From positions 7,316,001-7,380,000 of the forward strand of contig NZ_CP030047.1 in assembly GCF_015291625.1 (NCBI RefSeq): a stretch of DNA of 64,000 nucleotides, read 5' to 3'. Source of the stretch: Bradyrhizobium sp. CCBAU 53421 (GTDB lineage Bacteria; Pseudomonadota; Alphaproteobacteria; Rhizobiales; Xanthobacteraceae). Below are positions 45,819-55,518 of this stretch, in pieces. Position 1 is the first letter of the stretch. Each line of letters starts with the position of its first letter. The notes beneath the pieces are model-generated. The model was not told the origin of the DNA, made no database searches, and saw only the letters and a list, made by a program, of their open reading frames with translations. The position numbers and the translations under genes are program-made.

Positions 45819-47447
45819 ATGAGTGATTTGCCTTCTGATCCAGCATTGCTCCGACAAGCCGTGATGGCGCTGTCGTCACGGCTTGCGGCGTTGTCGGCGG
45901 AATGCGGCACGCTGGCGGCCGAGCGTGATGCGGCGATTGCCCAACGCGACGCTGCGGTCCAGGAGAACGACAAGCTCCAGATAATCCTGTCCCAGTACAA
46001 GCGCACGATCTTCGGTCCCCGCTCTGAGACACTGGATCCCGGACAGCTGCCTCTCTTCGCCATCACGGCGCAGGCGGCTGGTGCCGCCGCCAACGACGAC
46101 GTTACCGGAGGCGGGCTGCCTGACGGAGCGGAGGGCCGTGGAAAGCGACCGGCGCGACGCAACCGGGGGAAGCTTCCGGAGCATTTGCCGCGCATCGACG
46201 TCGTGATCGATATCGAGAGCCACATCTGCCCTTGCTGCGGCGAGCGGCTGCACAAAATCGGGGAGACCGTCAAGGAAGCCTTCGACGTCATTCCGATGCA
46301 GTACCGGGTCAAGCGCATAGTGCGTCCGCGGTACGGCTGCCGGGGATGCCGCCAGGGTGTGCTGCAGGAACCCGCGCCGGCCCAGGCGATCGACGGCGGG
46401 ATGGTGACGGAAGCCTTGCTGGCCCACATCGCGGTGATGAAATACGGCTACCAGCTGCCGCTGTATCGGCAGGAACAGATGTTCGCTGCGCAAGGCATCA
46501 CGCTCGACCGGCAGACGCTGGCCTCGTGGATGGGGCGCGCCGCCTGGTGGCTGAAGCCGCTTCACACGCTGTTGCGCGACACAGTGATGTCCTACCCGCG
46601 GCTGTTTGCCGACGAGACGCCGCTGCCGGTTCTCGATCCCGGCCGTGGCCGGACCAAAGTCTGCCAGTTCTGGGCGATCGCCACCGATGACCGTCCGTGG
46701 GGTGGCCCGGCGCCGCCGGCGGTGGTCTACATGTTTGCCGAGGATCGCAAGGCGATCCGCGCCAAGCAGCTGTTCGGGGACTACCACGGCATCCTGCAGG
46801 TCGACGGTTATGCCGCCTACAAGGGCCTGATCAAGAACGGCGGCCATCTGGTGCAGCTGGCGTTCTGCTTCGCGCATGCGCGGCGGAAGTTCTGGGACGT
46901 TCACGTCGCGACCAAGTCGCCGATTGCCGCGGAAGCGCTGCGACGGATCGCGATGTTCTACGCCATTGAGGATCGCATCCGCGGTCTGCCGGCGGCGCAT
47001 CGGGCTGCTATGCGGCAAAGCGACACCAGGCCGTTGATCGAGGACTTCAAACCCTGGCTTGAGGCGCGGCTGCTGGAAGTCTCGAAGAAGTCCGGTCTGG
47101 GCAAAGCCATCCGCTACACCCTCAACCATTGGGACGGCCTGACGCGCTTCATCGACGACGGACGCATTGAAATAGACAGCAATACGGTTGAGCGCAGCAT
47201 CAAGCCGATAGGCCTGGGAAAGAAGAACTACTTGTTCGCCGGCAGTGAAGGCGGCGCCGAGACATGGGCCATTCTCGGCTCGCTCATCAACTCGGCAAAG
47301 CTGCAAGACATCGACCCGCGGCACTATCTGACCGATGTTCTCGAGCGCATCGTCTCCGGACGTACCAAGATCAATCAGCTGCACATGCTGCTGCCGTGGA
47401 ATTGGAAGGCCGAGCGCGACAGTTCGCCGGCAAAGCTCGCCGCCTGA
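45819..47447 (+). CDS. IS66 transposase TnpC
   Basis: A 542-residue DDE transposase: N-terminal leucine-rich coil (AQRDAAVQENDKLQIILSQY), zinc ribbon (HICPCCGERLHKIGE and CRGCRQGVLQ), and a catalytic domain with RLFADETPLPVLDPGRG, LQVDGYAAYKGL and the terminal IDSNTVERSIKPIGLGKKNY. It appears intact. The two last coding bases abut the convergent passenger gene. Confidence 0.95.
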   Translation: MSDLPSDPALLRQAVMALSSRLAALSAECGTLAAERDAAIAQRDAAVQENDKLQIILSQYKRTIFGPRSETLDPGQLPLFAITAQAAGAAANDDVTGGGLPDGAEGRGKRPARRNRGKLPEHLPRIDVVIDIESHICPCCGERLHKIGETVKEAFDVIPMQYRVKRIVRPRYGCRGCRQGVLQEPAPAQAIDGGMVTEALLAHIAVMKYGYQLPLYRQEQMFAAQGITLDRQTLASWMGRAAWWLKPLHTLLRDTVMSYPRLFADETPLPVLDPGRGRTKVCQFWAIATDDRPWGGPAPPAVVYMFAEDRKAIRAKQLFGDYHGILQVDGYAAYKGLIKNGGHLVQLAFCFAHARRKFWDVHVATKSPIAAEALRRIAMFYAIEDRIRGLPAAHRAAMRQSDTRPLIEDFKPWLEARLLEVSKKSGLGKAIRYTLNHWDGLTRFIDDGRIEIDSNTVERSIKPIGLGKKNYLFAGSEGGAETWAILGSLINSAKLQDIDPRHYLTDVLERIVSGRTKINQLHMLLPWNWKAERDSSPAKLAA

Positions 47448-47885
47448 TCAGTTCGACGGCAGGGCATCTGGAACTTCCTGCGCATCGCTGGTGTCGTCAT
47501 AGATCTCCTCGCGGATCACACGCAGCGTCACCTCGTGCAGATAGACTTGCAGCGCCCTCTCCAGCTCGGTGAACTCCGGCAGCAGCACTTTGTCGACGAA
47601 GCCTCGTGACGCGCGGATCATCACCGTGTTGCGTCGCTGGCGGTGATAACGAAACGGCCGCAGCCCGCAGCGACGGCAAAGCGCCAAGAACAGGTGCCGC
47701 GACCATTGGTCGGGAAGTGAGAATTGCTGTTCGATCGGTGGATCGTGGCGAGCGAGCTCCTCGACCCGGGCACGCACCCGCCGCAGCGCGGCTTCCGCCG
47801 CAAGGCGCTCACCAGCAGTTCCCGCACCCACGAACAACGCCTCGATCTTCCGAAGCTTCTCGCGCAGCTGCGACTCGCTGGTCAT
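47448..47885 (-). CDS. IS66 passenger gene (DUF2786-like)
   Basis: A 145-residue soluble protein inside the element, on the opposite strand, whose stop abuts tnpC's stop. The N-terminal SQLREKLRKIEALFVGAGTA then GERLAAEAALRRVRARVEEL resembles DUF2786. The middle has CRRCGLRPFRYHRQRRNTVM, and the C-terminus is acidic and helical. Similar passengers occur in other rhizobial IS66 elements. The function is unknown. Confidence 0.7.
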   Translation of the reverse strand: MTSESQLREKLRKIEALFVGAGTAGERLAAEAALRRVRARVEELARHDPPIEQQFSLPDQWSRHLFLALCRRCGLRPFRYHRQRRNTVMIRASRGFVDKVLLPEFTELERALQVYLHEVTLRVIREEIYDDTSDAQEVPDALPSN

Positions 47886-48029
47886 TCTGATCCCCGTTGC
47901 CCGCTCCGAACCGGGATCACCCCATCACCGCGTGCTTGCGGCGTCAATCATCCCGACCGCGCTATCCAGAGCATTCCGCGCGAGTCAAGGCCCGGCACGG
48001 TGCGCTTCCCGTGACGCTCACGATCGTTT

Positions 48030-48731
48030 GACGAAGGATATCTCACCGGCGAAGGCCGCTTGGTGAAGACGAAGACTGGCTTAGCGACATTGCCATCGAA
48101 ATGCAGATCGAGGGTGCCTTGATCTGGGTCTATGGCGTCGGCGAAGATGGCGTTCAGGCGTTCACCGACTTTGGCATCGAAAACCTGATCGAGCTCGTCA
48201 GGTTACAAAGGAAAACCCCAAGCTGCTCACGCGCCGGCAACGGGAATGATCCAACGAGCCTGCGGCCTACGCCAGATGCGTACCCAGCAAGGCGATTACC
48301 CGCCGAGACCGAGGCTTCGAGGAGAAGATGGCCGACGACGGGGAACGGCGAGCGACGTTGCAGCGAGCTGAGAAGCCCCACTCCACCTGGTCGATATGGC
48401 GGACCCTGACCGTGTTCGTAGGATGAGCTGGCTCAATGTGAGCGTATGCTAATTCGCGCACAAGCGACGGCACGGGAACCGAGCTTTGCCACTTTTTCCC
48501 GTATTCTTACGGACGCGTTAACCATTCTTAGGTATGCGCGCGATTTGCATTTTGTGCCAAACTGTACCTATCAGGATTTTGCCAATAACCATCCTGGGGC
48601 TAGAGCAAGCGCCGCTCGCATGTATTTTAAGCGGGCGGCGTTGCGTTGAGTCATTACAAAAATTGGCCCGGGCACTTGGGGCTAATCCGCGCTCTCCGCG
48701 GCGCACTTCCTAATAACGATCAGCCGCCCGC
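48030..48731. other. Intergenic, no gene supported
   Basis: From the IS66 target duplication to the mini helix-turn-helix gene. Open frames here have no recognisable product. Confidence 0.35.
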
Positions 48732-48845
48732 TCACACTGCTGCCTCGGTCCGCCCGAGCTTCTGAGCAAACTCGCGCCGTGTGAGGCCTGCTTCTCGAAC
48801 AAATTGCAATAGTCGCTGTTCGTCCTCTGCGGTCCACGCCGGCAT
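48732..48845 (-). pseudogene. Truncated mini helix-turn-helix paralogue
   Basis: MPAWTAEDEQRLLQFVREAG then LTRREFAQKLGRTEAAV and a TGA. It matches the protein at 30769-30975 up to E-A-A-V, where that one continues NLRLAC. The short 37-codon product may still fold as one helix-turn-helix or may be inactive. Confidence 0.5.
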
Positions 48846-49148
48846 TGAAACTCCCAAAAATCCGTCCTGAACTTTCAGCGACGATTGCAGATATTGGCTA
48901 GCCTGTCAGACCGGTTTCCTCCGGGTCTTTAAGTTGTCGCAGCGAGTGTCCTAACCACGAGCACGAGCAGGCCGCTATCCGTATCCAGGCCGCCGTGCTC
49001 TGATTTGATGCGCCGATGCCCAGCGCATTATCTTCGTTTTCATCGAGGGCTTCTACGACCCGAACCCGGCTCCATTGCGCAATCGATACATCGCCCGATC
49101 GAGATGGAGCTAAAAGCCGCTTAACCCGCTCCACTTTTTCGGGGAAGC
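48846..49148. other. Intergenic, no gene supported
   Basis: Downstream of the effector stop. No terminator or gene recognised. Confidence 0.3.
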
Positions 49149-50750
49149 TCAGACTGGCCTGGATTTTAGAGCCGAGTCCCCTGGATCGACGGAGACTGGC
49201 GACGGTATGGATTGATCATCAAGCAATTGCCGAAGCTCCTCTGGAGAGAATTGCTCTAGATCGAAGCTAAACTCTCCTGGATCGGCGGAGAGCGACGCGG
49301 CAGGGTGTCGGTGCAGCTCGTCATGCAAGTCCTTTTCCAGTCGCCGAAGCTCCTCTGAGGGGACCGAGACTGGCGACGGTATGGATTGATCATCAAGCAA
49401 TCGCCGGAGCTCCCCTGGAGAGAATTGCTCTAGATCGAAACTAAGCTCTTCTGGATCGCAAGAGAACGACAAGGCAGGGTGTCGGTGCAACTCGTCCCGC
49501 GAGTCCTTTTCCAGTCGCTGAGGCTCCTGTGAAGGAACGGAGATTGGCGATGGTATGGATTGATCATCAAGCAATCGCCGAAGCTCCCCTGGAGAGAATT
49601 GCTCTAGATCGAAGCAAAACCTTTCTGGATCGGCGGAGAACGATGCGGCAGGGTGTCGGTGAAGCTCATCCCGCAAGTCATTTTCCAGTCGCTGAAGCTC
49701 CTCTGAAGGGACAGAGACTTGCGACGGGATGGGTTGATGATCCAGATGATCCAGCACTTGCCGAAGCTCACACTGATGAAGCTGCTCTGGATTGATCGCG
49801 AAGTGCCCTTGGACGAAAGTCGCCGGGGCGGGTTGAACCTCCTGCCCGTCCCGAAGCTCCTCTCGTCGACTGCTAGCTTCGTGCGACGCCCTGTGCTGTT
49901 CAGCGGCGTCGCCGACGAGCGTCGGTTCCATCAGTACCGCGCTTTCGGGATGGATGGGGGCCACGTTCGTGGGGCGAGGATTGACCTTGGCGCGACCGCT
50001 CCTTTGGCGTACGACGACTTCGCCCGTCGACCGAAAGGTGCGGAGATGGTCCAATGCTAAAAGGAGTCTCGTAGGATTACCGTTTCCGACGAACTCGTGT
50101 ACGTCACCGCCATTGCTCAGCGACTGATTGTCCAGCCGAGCAACAATGCTCGGTCTGCGTTTGGCGAAGAGCCAACGGCTAAGGCTAAGAAGAGCGCCTG
50201 CATGTTGCTTCGCCCCACCGGCGACCATCCCGCCCTTGATGAGAGCCTCCTCAAGCCTCAAGATTTCGGGAGCATCCTCGGAATAAACCAGCCGCTTGTC
50301 CAACTGATGTCCCCGTACCACAATCCCAATTGATTGAGCCGGCTGCACCGCGGAGGCTGCTCGCATTGCTCCACCACCACCTGAATTGGCGATCTCGCTC
50401 AGCTGCTGCTCAATGACAACGCCTTGTGAAGTGTTTAGGGTCCTCGGCCTCTTCGCTGCTCTCAAACCAGCTGAGTTATGCCCATCGTTGGTGAGGACCT
50501 CGCTTCGCAAGAGGTTGCTCCTGGCAAGCGCACTCATCGGCTCGGCTGGGGACTGCTGGGTTTCGCTAGACGCATTGGTAGAGGGGCTACGGCGTGGCCC
50601 ACTGCGAGGCATCGTGTTATCGGCTTCGCGCACCTCGTTTAATTGCTGCTCAAAGTCCTCTTGCCCTAATGGGTCGGGCTGATGCTCTTGCGAGACCTGT
50701 ACCCGCTGCCCGGCAGTTACATTGAATGCGTCAAAATTGTGCAGGTCCAC
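49149..50750 (-). CDS. Candidate type III secreted effector with 58-residue repeats
   Basis: A 533-residue protein behind a tts box. The N-terminal 60 residues are polar and rich in Gln/Ser/Asn, suitable for a type III secretion signal. Residues 153-245 (RLVYSEDAPEILRLEEALIK, then ALLSLSRWLFAKRRPSIVAR, LDHLRTFRSTGE) resemble a domain seen in NopD-type rhizobial effectors and the SAM-like fold of tyrosine recombinase N-termini. Residues 320-520 are tandem 58-residue repeats (DLEQFSPGELRRLLDDQSIP as unit start). No C-terminal protease or other enzyme domain follows, so it may be a shortened relative or a pure scaffold. Start is GTG 50750 with GAGG upstream. Confidence 0.7.
   Translation of the reverse strand: MDLHNFDAFNVTAGQRVQVSQEHQPDPLGQEDFEQQLNEVREADNTMPRSGPRRSPSTNASSETQQSPAEPMSALARSNLLRSEVLTNDGHNSAGLRAAKRPRTLNTSQGVVIEQQLSEIANSGGGGAMRAASAVQPAQSIGIVVRGHQLDKRLVYSEDAPEILRLEEALIKGGMVAGGAKQHAGALLSLSRWLFAKRRPSIVARLDNQSLSNGGDVHEFVGNGNPTRLLLALDHLRTFRSTGEVVVRQRSGRAKVNPRPTNVAPIHPESAVLMEPTLVGDAAEQHRASHEASSRREELRDGQEVQPAPATFVQGHFAINPEQLHQCELRQVLDHLDHQPIPSQVSVPSEELQRLENDLRDELHRHPAASFSADPERFCFDLEQFSPGELRRLLDDQSIPSPISVPSQEPQRLEKDSRDELHRHPALSFSCDPEELSFDLEQFSPGELRRLLDDQSIPSPVSVPSEELRRLEKDLHDELHRHPAASLSADPGEFSFDLEQFSPEELRQLLDDQSIPSPVSVDPGDSALKSRPV
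49176..49793 (-). repeat. Tandem 174-bp coding repeats in the effector
   Basis: Two full 58-codon units (49610-49437 and 49436-49263) are flanked by a diverged unit upstream and a partial one downstream. Units differ by a few residues, with the S-I-P-S-P-V-S-V-P-S core constant. Confidence 0.85.
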
Positions 50751-50797
50751 ACTTGCCTCACGTCATAAAATCAATTGAGCTAGTCCTACTATGAACA

Positions 50798-50817
50798 ATC
50801 TTTCGAGAAGCTGACGA
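50798..50817 (-). promoter_or_regulatory. tts box (TtsI-binding promoter element)
   Basis: On the minus strand TCGTCAGCTTCTCGAAAGAT, an excellent fit to the rhizobial tts box consensus, placed about 47 nt before the effector start. It indicates flavonoid/NodD-TtsI control. Confidence 0.88.
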
Positions 50818-51002
50818 GACCCTCGCCCGCGGCTCTCAATCGTCGCGCGGCTTCTTGTGTTCAGGACCCGCCTTCGGCGCGGCTGCACCAGCCGCACCCG
50901 GCCGCCAGACGGGTCCGAAAGCGCGACGCCGATGGGGATGGTCCTCCGGTCGGGCTCGCCACCCCTTCGCTCCGTCCCATTGGCGCAGTCTCATCCTGAT
51001 TG

Positions 51003-51940
51003 GGTTCTTCCGCATATTTGGTGTAGGGTGCGGGATTCACGGACAGTTCGAATAAGGGCATAAGGTCGGAATCGCAGTGGACGCCCGTGATTCGCCTTGC
51101 TCCATGCCTTCCGCTCGCTGATTTCCCCCGAGCTTTCGATTGTCCAGATCTAGACCGACAGGGCGCTGCTCGTGGCTCGGCCGAAGTCAGCGATCTCACT
51201 CTGTCCCCGTTGCGGCTACCAGACGGGTCGCGTGCACAGCCACTACGTGCGACGATTAGCCGATCTGCCGTGGCAGGGGCGGGTTGTTGAAATCCGGCTT
51301 CACGCGCGACGGTTTCGATGCGCGAATCCGCAATGCCCGCGTCGGATATTCACCGAGCGGCTGCCGGCAACGGTGCGGCCAAAAGCAACAGGGTTTACAG
51401 GAAGTCGGGTGACGGTCGCGCGATGGGCCGCCGACAGGCGTGCACACGCATGCGTGGGAGGAGCAGCACAACCACACCTGGACCTGGAAAGCTCCCACGC
51501 GTCGTCGCTGTGCTCGGTACTTGAGCCAGAATCCGGATCAGATCGATGCTCAAGCCAGGCTGTTCCTCGGCCATCTGTTTGCGCAAGCTCCGGAACTCGC
51601 CGTGGCGGCCGAGCTGGCGAAGCGGTTTGTGTCCCTTCTCAGTGGTAGCGACATCGCCGGGCTCGATGAATGGATCACACAAGCAGGCAACAGCGAGCTC
51701 GAGAGCTTGGCCAACGGCATTGCACGCGACATCGATGCGGTCCGAGCGGCAATAACTACCTCCTGGACAACTAGTCCGGTCGAAGGCCAGATCAACAGGA
51801 TCAAAGCCATCAAACGACAAAGGTATGGCCGGGCAAGCTACCCGCTATTGCGTCGACACGTCCTCCTTTCTGCTTGAGAACGACCGTTCAGCCGATCCAA
51901 TCCCGATCGCTCGTGCAGCACCAAATATGCGGAAGAAGCC
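51003..51940 (+). mobile_element. Internally deleted ISL3 element
   Basis: A 938-bp relative of the element at 25436-27154, keeping both ends (GGTTCTTCCGCATATTTGGT and, reversed, GGCTTCTTCCGCATATTTGG) but lacking the middle of the transposase. About 45 bp outside each end are also inverted copies of each other, so no direct target repeat is seen. Confidence 0.8.
51087..51877 (+). pseudogene. ISL3 transposase, deleted and frameshifted
   Basis: The N-terminal zinc-finger part (SLCPRCGYQTGRVHSHYVRR) runs to ERLPATVRPKA, then jumps directly to GSRVTVARWAADRR, losing roughly 280 residues including the catalytic Asp residues. The C-terminal part IDAQARLFLGHLFAQAPELA to SPVEGQINRIKAIKRQRYGR is in another frame. 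Confidence 0.85.
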
Positions 51941-52103
51941 AATCAGGATGAGACTGCGCCGATGGGGACGGACCGATGATGGCGAAGCGGTGCCGACCGA
52001 ACACTCGGTTACTTGAGAACGTATGTCGCTTTGTCGCGTTGACGTTTACGGCGGGAAACGGCACGCCTTGACTATCCGTATAAGGCAATACCGGATACGG
52101 TTG

Positions 52104-54833
52104 ATGACGAAGACCAAAGGCATGTCTAACGTCTGGACGTGTACGCGTCGTACGATGCTGTTGGGCAGTAGCTTCTTGGGTAGCGCGTTGTTCGGGAGCG
52201 TTACGGTGCCTACACCCAATCGGCCGCAGCGCAAGGTTGCCATGGTGTTGAAGGCGGCCGACTCTCCCTTCGTGGTTGGGTGCACACAAGACGGCATTAC
52301 CTCGTTGCGTTATCGTAACGATACGTATGACACGGATTATGTCCTGCCTGGAGCCGTGCTGGGAACGGCTCACGCTAGAGTTCGGCGTGCCGGTTCCGAG
52401 TGGCATACGCTTCGAACCGGCGTTGATGCAACGAAGCCGCTGCATAGCGCGGCCCTTGAACTAGCAGCCCGCGATGCCGGCGTCCTTCTCACGACCCTCC
52501 TCGCAGTCGACGAGGCTGGATTGACGTGGGAGATCATGCTGCGGAACGAGGGCATGGCGAGCGTGGAGGTTGGCGACCTCTATTTGCCCATGCCGATGAA
52601 CACCGAATTTCTGGCAGGTCAACCGGTGTCGGTGGCTGTTTTGAAGCACAGCTTCGTCTCGGGGCATGGATCGCACATCTTCTGGATTCGCGGCAACAGC
52701 ACCGGTCCCTTCCTCATGCTCTTGCCGGAAGCGGACACGTCACTGGAATATTGGGATGTCCACAAGGATTCAGCCGAAGCCAGTGAGACGTGGTGCGCCT
52801 ACATCCTGGGCGGGGCGGCCGCCGGCGAGGCGGTGGCGGGCGGGACTCGCTGGCGACAGCCCACCCATTCCCTGTCCCTGTCACCGGCCGAGGAACGGCG
52901 TTACCATCTCCGCTTCCAGTGGGTTGCCGATTACGAGGCGGCACGCAGGGCTATCGCGGACGCCGGCCTGGTGGACGTGGAAGTAATGCCGGGCATGACG
53001 GTTCCCAACGACCTGCATGTCGACATCGCGCTCTCGTCCTCCATCCCGGTGGAGCGAATCGAAGCGGAGTTTACTGGCGACACGGTGGTGCAACGGTTGC
53101 CGGATCGGGCTGGCAGGCGACTGTGGCGGGTCCGGTTTTCGCGATTGGGCGAGAACCGGCTGACCCTGCACCAGCCGGGTGCGCGCCAGACCTTTCTTGA
53201 ATTCTTCGCTACCGAGCCCGTCGAGACGATGATGAAGAAGCGCGCAAGCTTCATCGTGAAGCGGCAGCATCGTGACCCGTCCAAATGGTACGATGGTTTG
53301 TTTGGCGAGTGGAACATGGAGACGCAGGTCCTGCTTGGCCCGGACAATTACGACCGGATCAAGGGCTGGCGCATCTACGAGGTAACGTGCGACGATCCCG
53401 GGCTGAGCAAGCCCGCTTACCTCGCGACCAAGAATGCCGAGCATCCTGTTGCGGCGGAAGTGGCGGCGCTGGACCGGTATATCGATACGTTCGTCTGGGG
53501 CGGGCTGCAACGTACCACACAGGAGGCATACGCCTACGGCCTCTACGGCGTACCCGATTGGAAGCAGAACCGGGAAAGCAGCGATCCCGGCCCAAAGGGC
53601 CGCCTGCATATCTGGCGGCCGTATGACTATCCGCACATCTTCGCGATGTATTTGGCCATGCACCGCATCGCGCGTGACCATCCCGCGATACCCACCCGCC
53701 AGAGCGCACGAGATTATTTGGTACGCGCCTACGGTACGGCGCTGGCCATGTTCACGGTGCCGATGCGCGTGGTGATGTGGTCTGCCTACCGCACCGGCTT
53801 CTACAACGAATGTGTGATCCCCGAGCTGGTTTCGGCGCTCACGACGGCGGGCCTGATGCGCGAGGCGGCGACGTTGGAGGCGCACTGGGCGCGTAAAGTG
53901 CGCGCCTTCGTCGATCCGAAGGCGGACTTGTTCGGGTCGGAATATCCGTTCGATTCCACAGGCTTCGAATCAACGCAGGCACTGGCTCGCTCGGCCCTTG
54001 ACGACCCTGTCGCGATGGGGGTTTCGCAGGCGGCAGCCCGTGCCTTCGCCGAGCGTCAGATCGCTGCAAACCTATTCTGCCGTGGCTGGCTGGAACCTGC
54101 TTATTACTACCTGGGCAGCGATTATCGCGGGACTGCGGGCGACGCCTATACGCTGACCTACATGGCGCAGATGGGCGGCTGGGCGCTGCTTGATCACGCG
54201 CTGAACGATGCAGACGACCCGCATCCGCTCCTTCGTCTCGGCTATGCGTCACAACTCAGCGCGTGGGCTTTGCTGAACAGCGGCCCTGCGTCGGCCGGTC
54301 ATGGCTATTGGTATCCGGGCGAGGAGAATGACGGCGCGGCCGGTGGCGGCTTCGAGCCGGCGCCGAGCGGGACCACATGGCTCGGTCAGCCGCATCACCG
54401 TGGAACGTGGTATTATTCGTGCGAGATCGACCTGGGATTTTGTGGGGCGGTCCGCGCTGCTGCGACGATCGTTGCCGACGATCCCATCTTCGGTCAGGTT
54501 TGTTACGGTGGCACCATGGAGACGTTCGCTCACACCCTGCGTATCTGGCCACGTGATGGCGTGCGGCGACGGCTCAACGTGCGGCTCCAGTCTCTCCGAT
54601 TGGACCTGGTGCTGCTCGACGCCCGATTCTCGGCGGATCGACCGATCATTCTGAATTTGGGGGAGGGGCGGATCAGCCTTACGCCTGAGCCCTTTGCCCC
54701 ATCAGCGTCAGGAGTGACGTTCGAATTGCGGTACGACGACGGAAGGAAGCGCAAGGAGGTCCTCGACATCGTGGACAGCCAGATCGTCGTCCGCTTGCCT
54801 GCGGCGTGCTTACCGCGGGTTCAGGTTCGCTAG
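52104..54833 (+). CDS. DUF5695-type exported protein (possible glycan-active enzyme)
   Basis: A protein of about 909 residues. Its twin-arginine-like signal (CTRRTMLLGSSFLGSALFGS) predicts export, folded, to the periplasm. The central and C-terminal parts (WYDGLFGEWNMETQVLLGPD, HIWRPYDYPHIFAMYLAMHR, MWSAYRTGFYNECVIPELVS) match DUF5695 proteins as I remember them. These are suspected to be alpha/alpha-barrel carbohydrate-active proteins, but no catalytic pair can be named from sequence alone. Starts at 52023, 52104 or 52122 are possible; the ribosome site is weak for all. It stands alone between a dead ISL3 copy and IS256 debris, so transfer is likely. Confidence 0.7.
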   Translation: MTKTKGMSNVWTCTRRTMLLGSSFLGSALFGSVTVPTPNRPQRKVAMVLKAADSPFVVGCTQDGITSLRYRNDTYDTDYVLPGAVLGTAHARVRRAGSEWHTLRTGVDATKPLHSAALELAARDAGVLLTTLLAVDEAGLTWEIMLRNEGMASVEVGDLYLPMPMNTEFLAGQPVSVAVLKHSFVSGHGSHIFWIRGNSTGPFLMLLPEADTSLEYWDVHKDSAEASETWCAYILGGAAAGEAVAGGTRWRQPTHSLSLSPAEERRYHLRFQWVADYEAARRAIADAGLVDVEVMPGMTVPNDLHVDIALSSSIPVERIEAEFTGDTVVQRLPDRAGRRLWRVRFSRLGENRLTLHQPGARQTFLEFFATEPVETMMKKRASFIVKRQHRDPSKWYDGLFGEWNMETQVLLGPDNYDRIKGWRIYEVTCDDPGLSKPAYLATKNAEHPVAAEVAALDRYIDTFVWGGLQRTTQEAYAYGLYGVPDWKQNRESSDPGPKGRLHIWRPYDYPHIFAMYLAMHRIARDHPAIPTRQSARDYLVRAYGTALAMFTVPMRVVMWSAYRTGFYNECVIPELVSALTTAGLMREAATLEAHWARKVRAFVDPKADLFGSEYPFDSTGFESTQALARSALDDPVAMGVSQAAARAFAERQIAANLFCRGWLEPAYYYLGSDYRGTAGDAYTLTYMAQMGGWALLDHALNDADDPHPLLRLGYASQLSAWALLNSGPASAGHGYWYPGEENDGAAGGGFEPAPSGTTWLGQPHHRGTWYYSCEIDLGFCGAVRAAATIVADDPIFGQVCYGGTMETFAHTLRIWPRDGVRRRLNVRLQSLRLDLVLLDARFSADRPIILNLGEGRISLTPEPFAPSASGVTFELRYDDGRKRKEVLDIVDSQIVVRLPAACLPRVQVR

Positions 54834-54890
54834 ATGTTTAGTACCGGGCTTTGATGATGCATCCTTATCGCGCGATTCGAAGGAAGCGCT

Positions 54891-55187
54891 ATGGGACAAA
54901 TCTTACACCGCTGCGCCACCACGACGGAGGCGGTGCGTCGAGCAATACAAAATAGTCAAGAGCGCTGGCTAAGCGCTACTAACCTGGTCGAGCGCCTCAA
55001 TGGCGAGATCTAGCGGCGTACCGAGGTGGTTGGCATCTTCCCTAATGAGGACGCCATCGTGCGCCTGATCGGCGCGATCCTGCTCGAGCAAAACGATGAA
55101 TGGGCCGTCCAACCGGACCACTACATGACGCTGGAAACCATCGGGCCGTTGAGTGATGATCCGACCGTCAGCCTTCCGGCGATTGCA
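54891..55187 (+). pseudogene. Chimeric transposase debris (IS481-like head, IS256 tail)
   Basis: MGQILHRCATTTEAVRRAIQ resembles the first residues of an IS481-type transposase. After about 24 codons it continues as the C-terminus of an IS256 transposase (TNLVERLNGEI, an in-frame TAG, RRTEVVGIFPNEDAIVRLIG, LLEQNDEWAVQ). Both pieces are in one frame, showing a deletion fusion. Confidence 0.7.
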
Positions 55188-55518
55188 GCTGACCAGTCCG
55201 GCCCTCGCCGGCGAACGCGGTGTCCCATCGCGAGTTACACGACGCTAGGGGGCACGATCGCCCGCAACGCGGAACCGGAACGACAAGCCTCGATTCGCCT
55301 TCCTGCCAAAGGGCAGATCAACGGCACCTACCCTGGCTTCGCCAAAAGCCGGGCAGTCAGCCGATGACCGCGTTCGCTCTGTATCGAAGTCGAACATCGC
55401 GCCGGTACAGGCAGCCGCACGAGCTGGCTGGTGCCGTTCGCAGGATGGCGACAGGACCCGAAATGCGAATTGTCAACCAATTGGTTGCAGCACCTTATGG
55501 CTGTGGAGCTCAAGCTGG
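55188..55518. other. Intergenic, no gene supported
   Basis: Between the IS debris and the last rtx gene. No recognisable product or clear terminator. Confidence 0.35.

Larger units (their letters stand above)
44879..48021 (+). mobile_element. Complete IS66-family element with passenger gene
   Basis: A 3,143-bp element beginning and, in reverse, ending GTGAGCGTCA, flanked by the perfect 8-bp duplication GATCGTTT (44871-44878, 48022-48029). It carries tnpA, tnpB, tnpC and a convergent fourth gene. Confidence 0.92.

Noticed and set aside
45876..47384. A 502-codon open frame on the minus strand
   Set aside because: Exactly antisense to the intact IS66 transposase tnpC. Its composition is a mirror of that gene and it has no recognisable domain.
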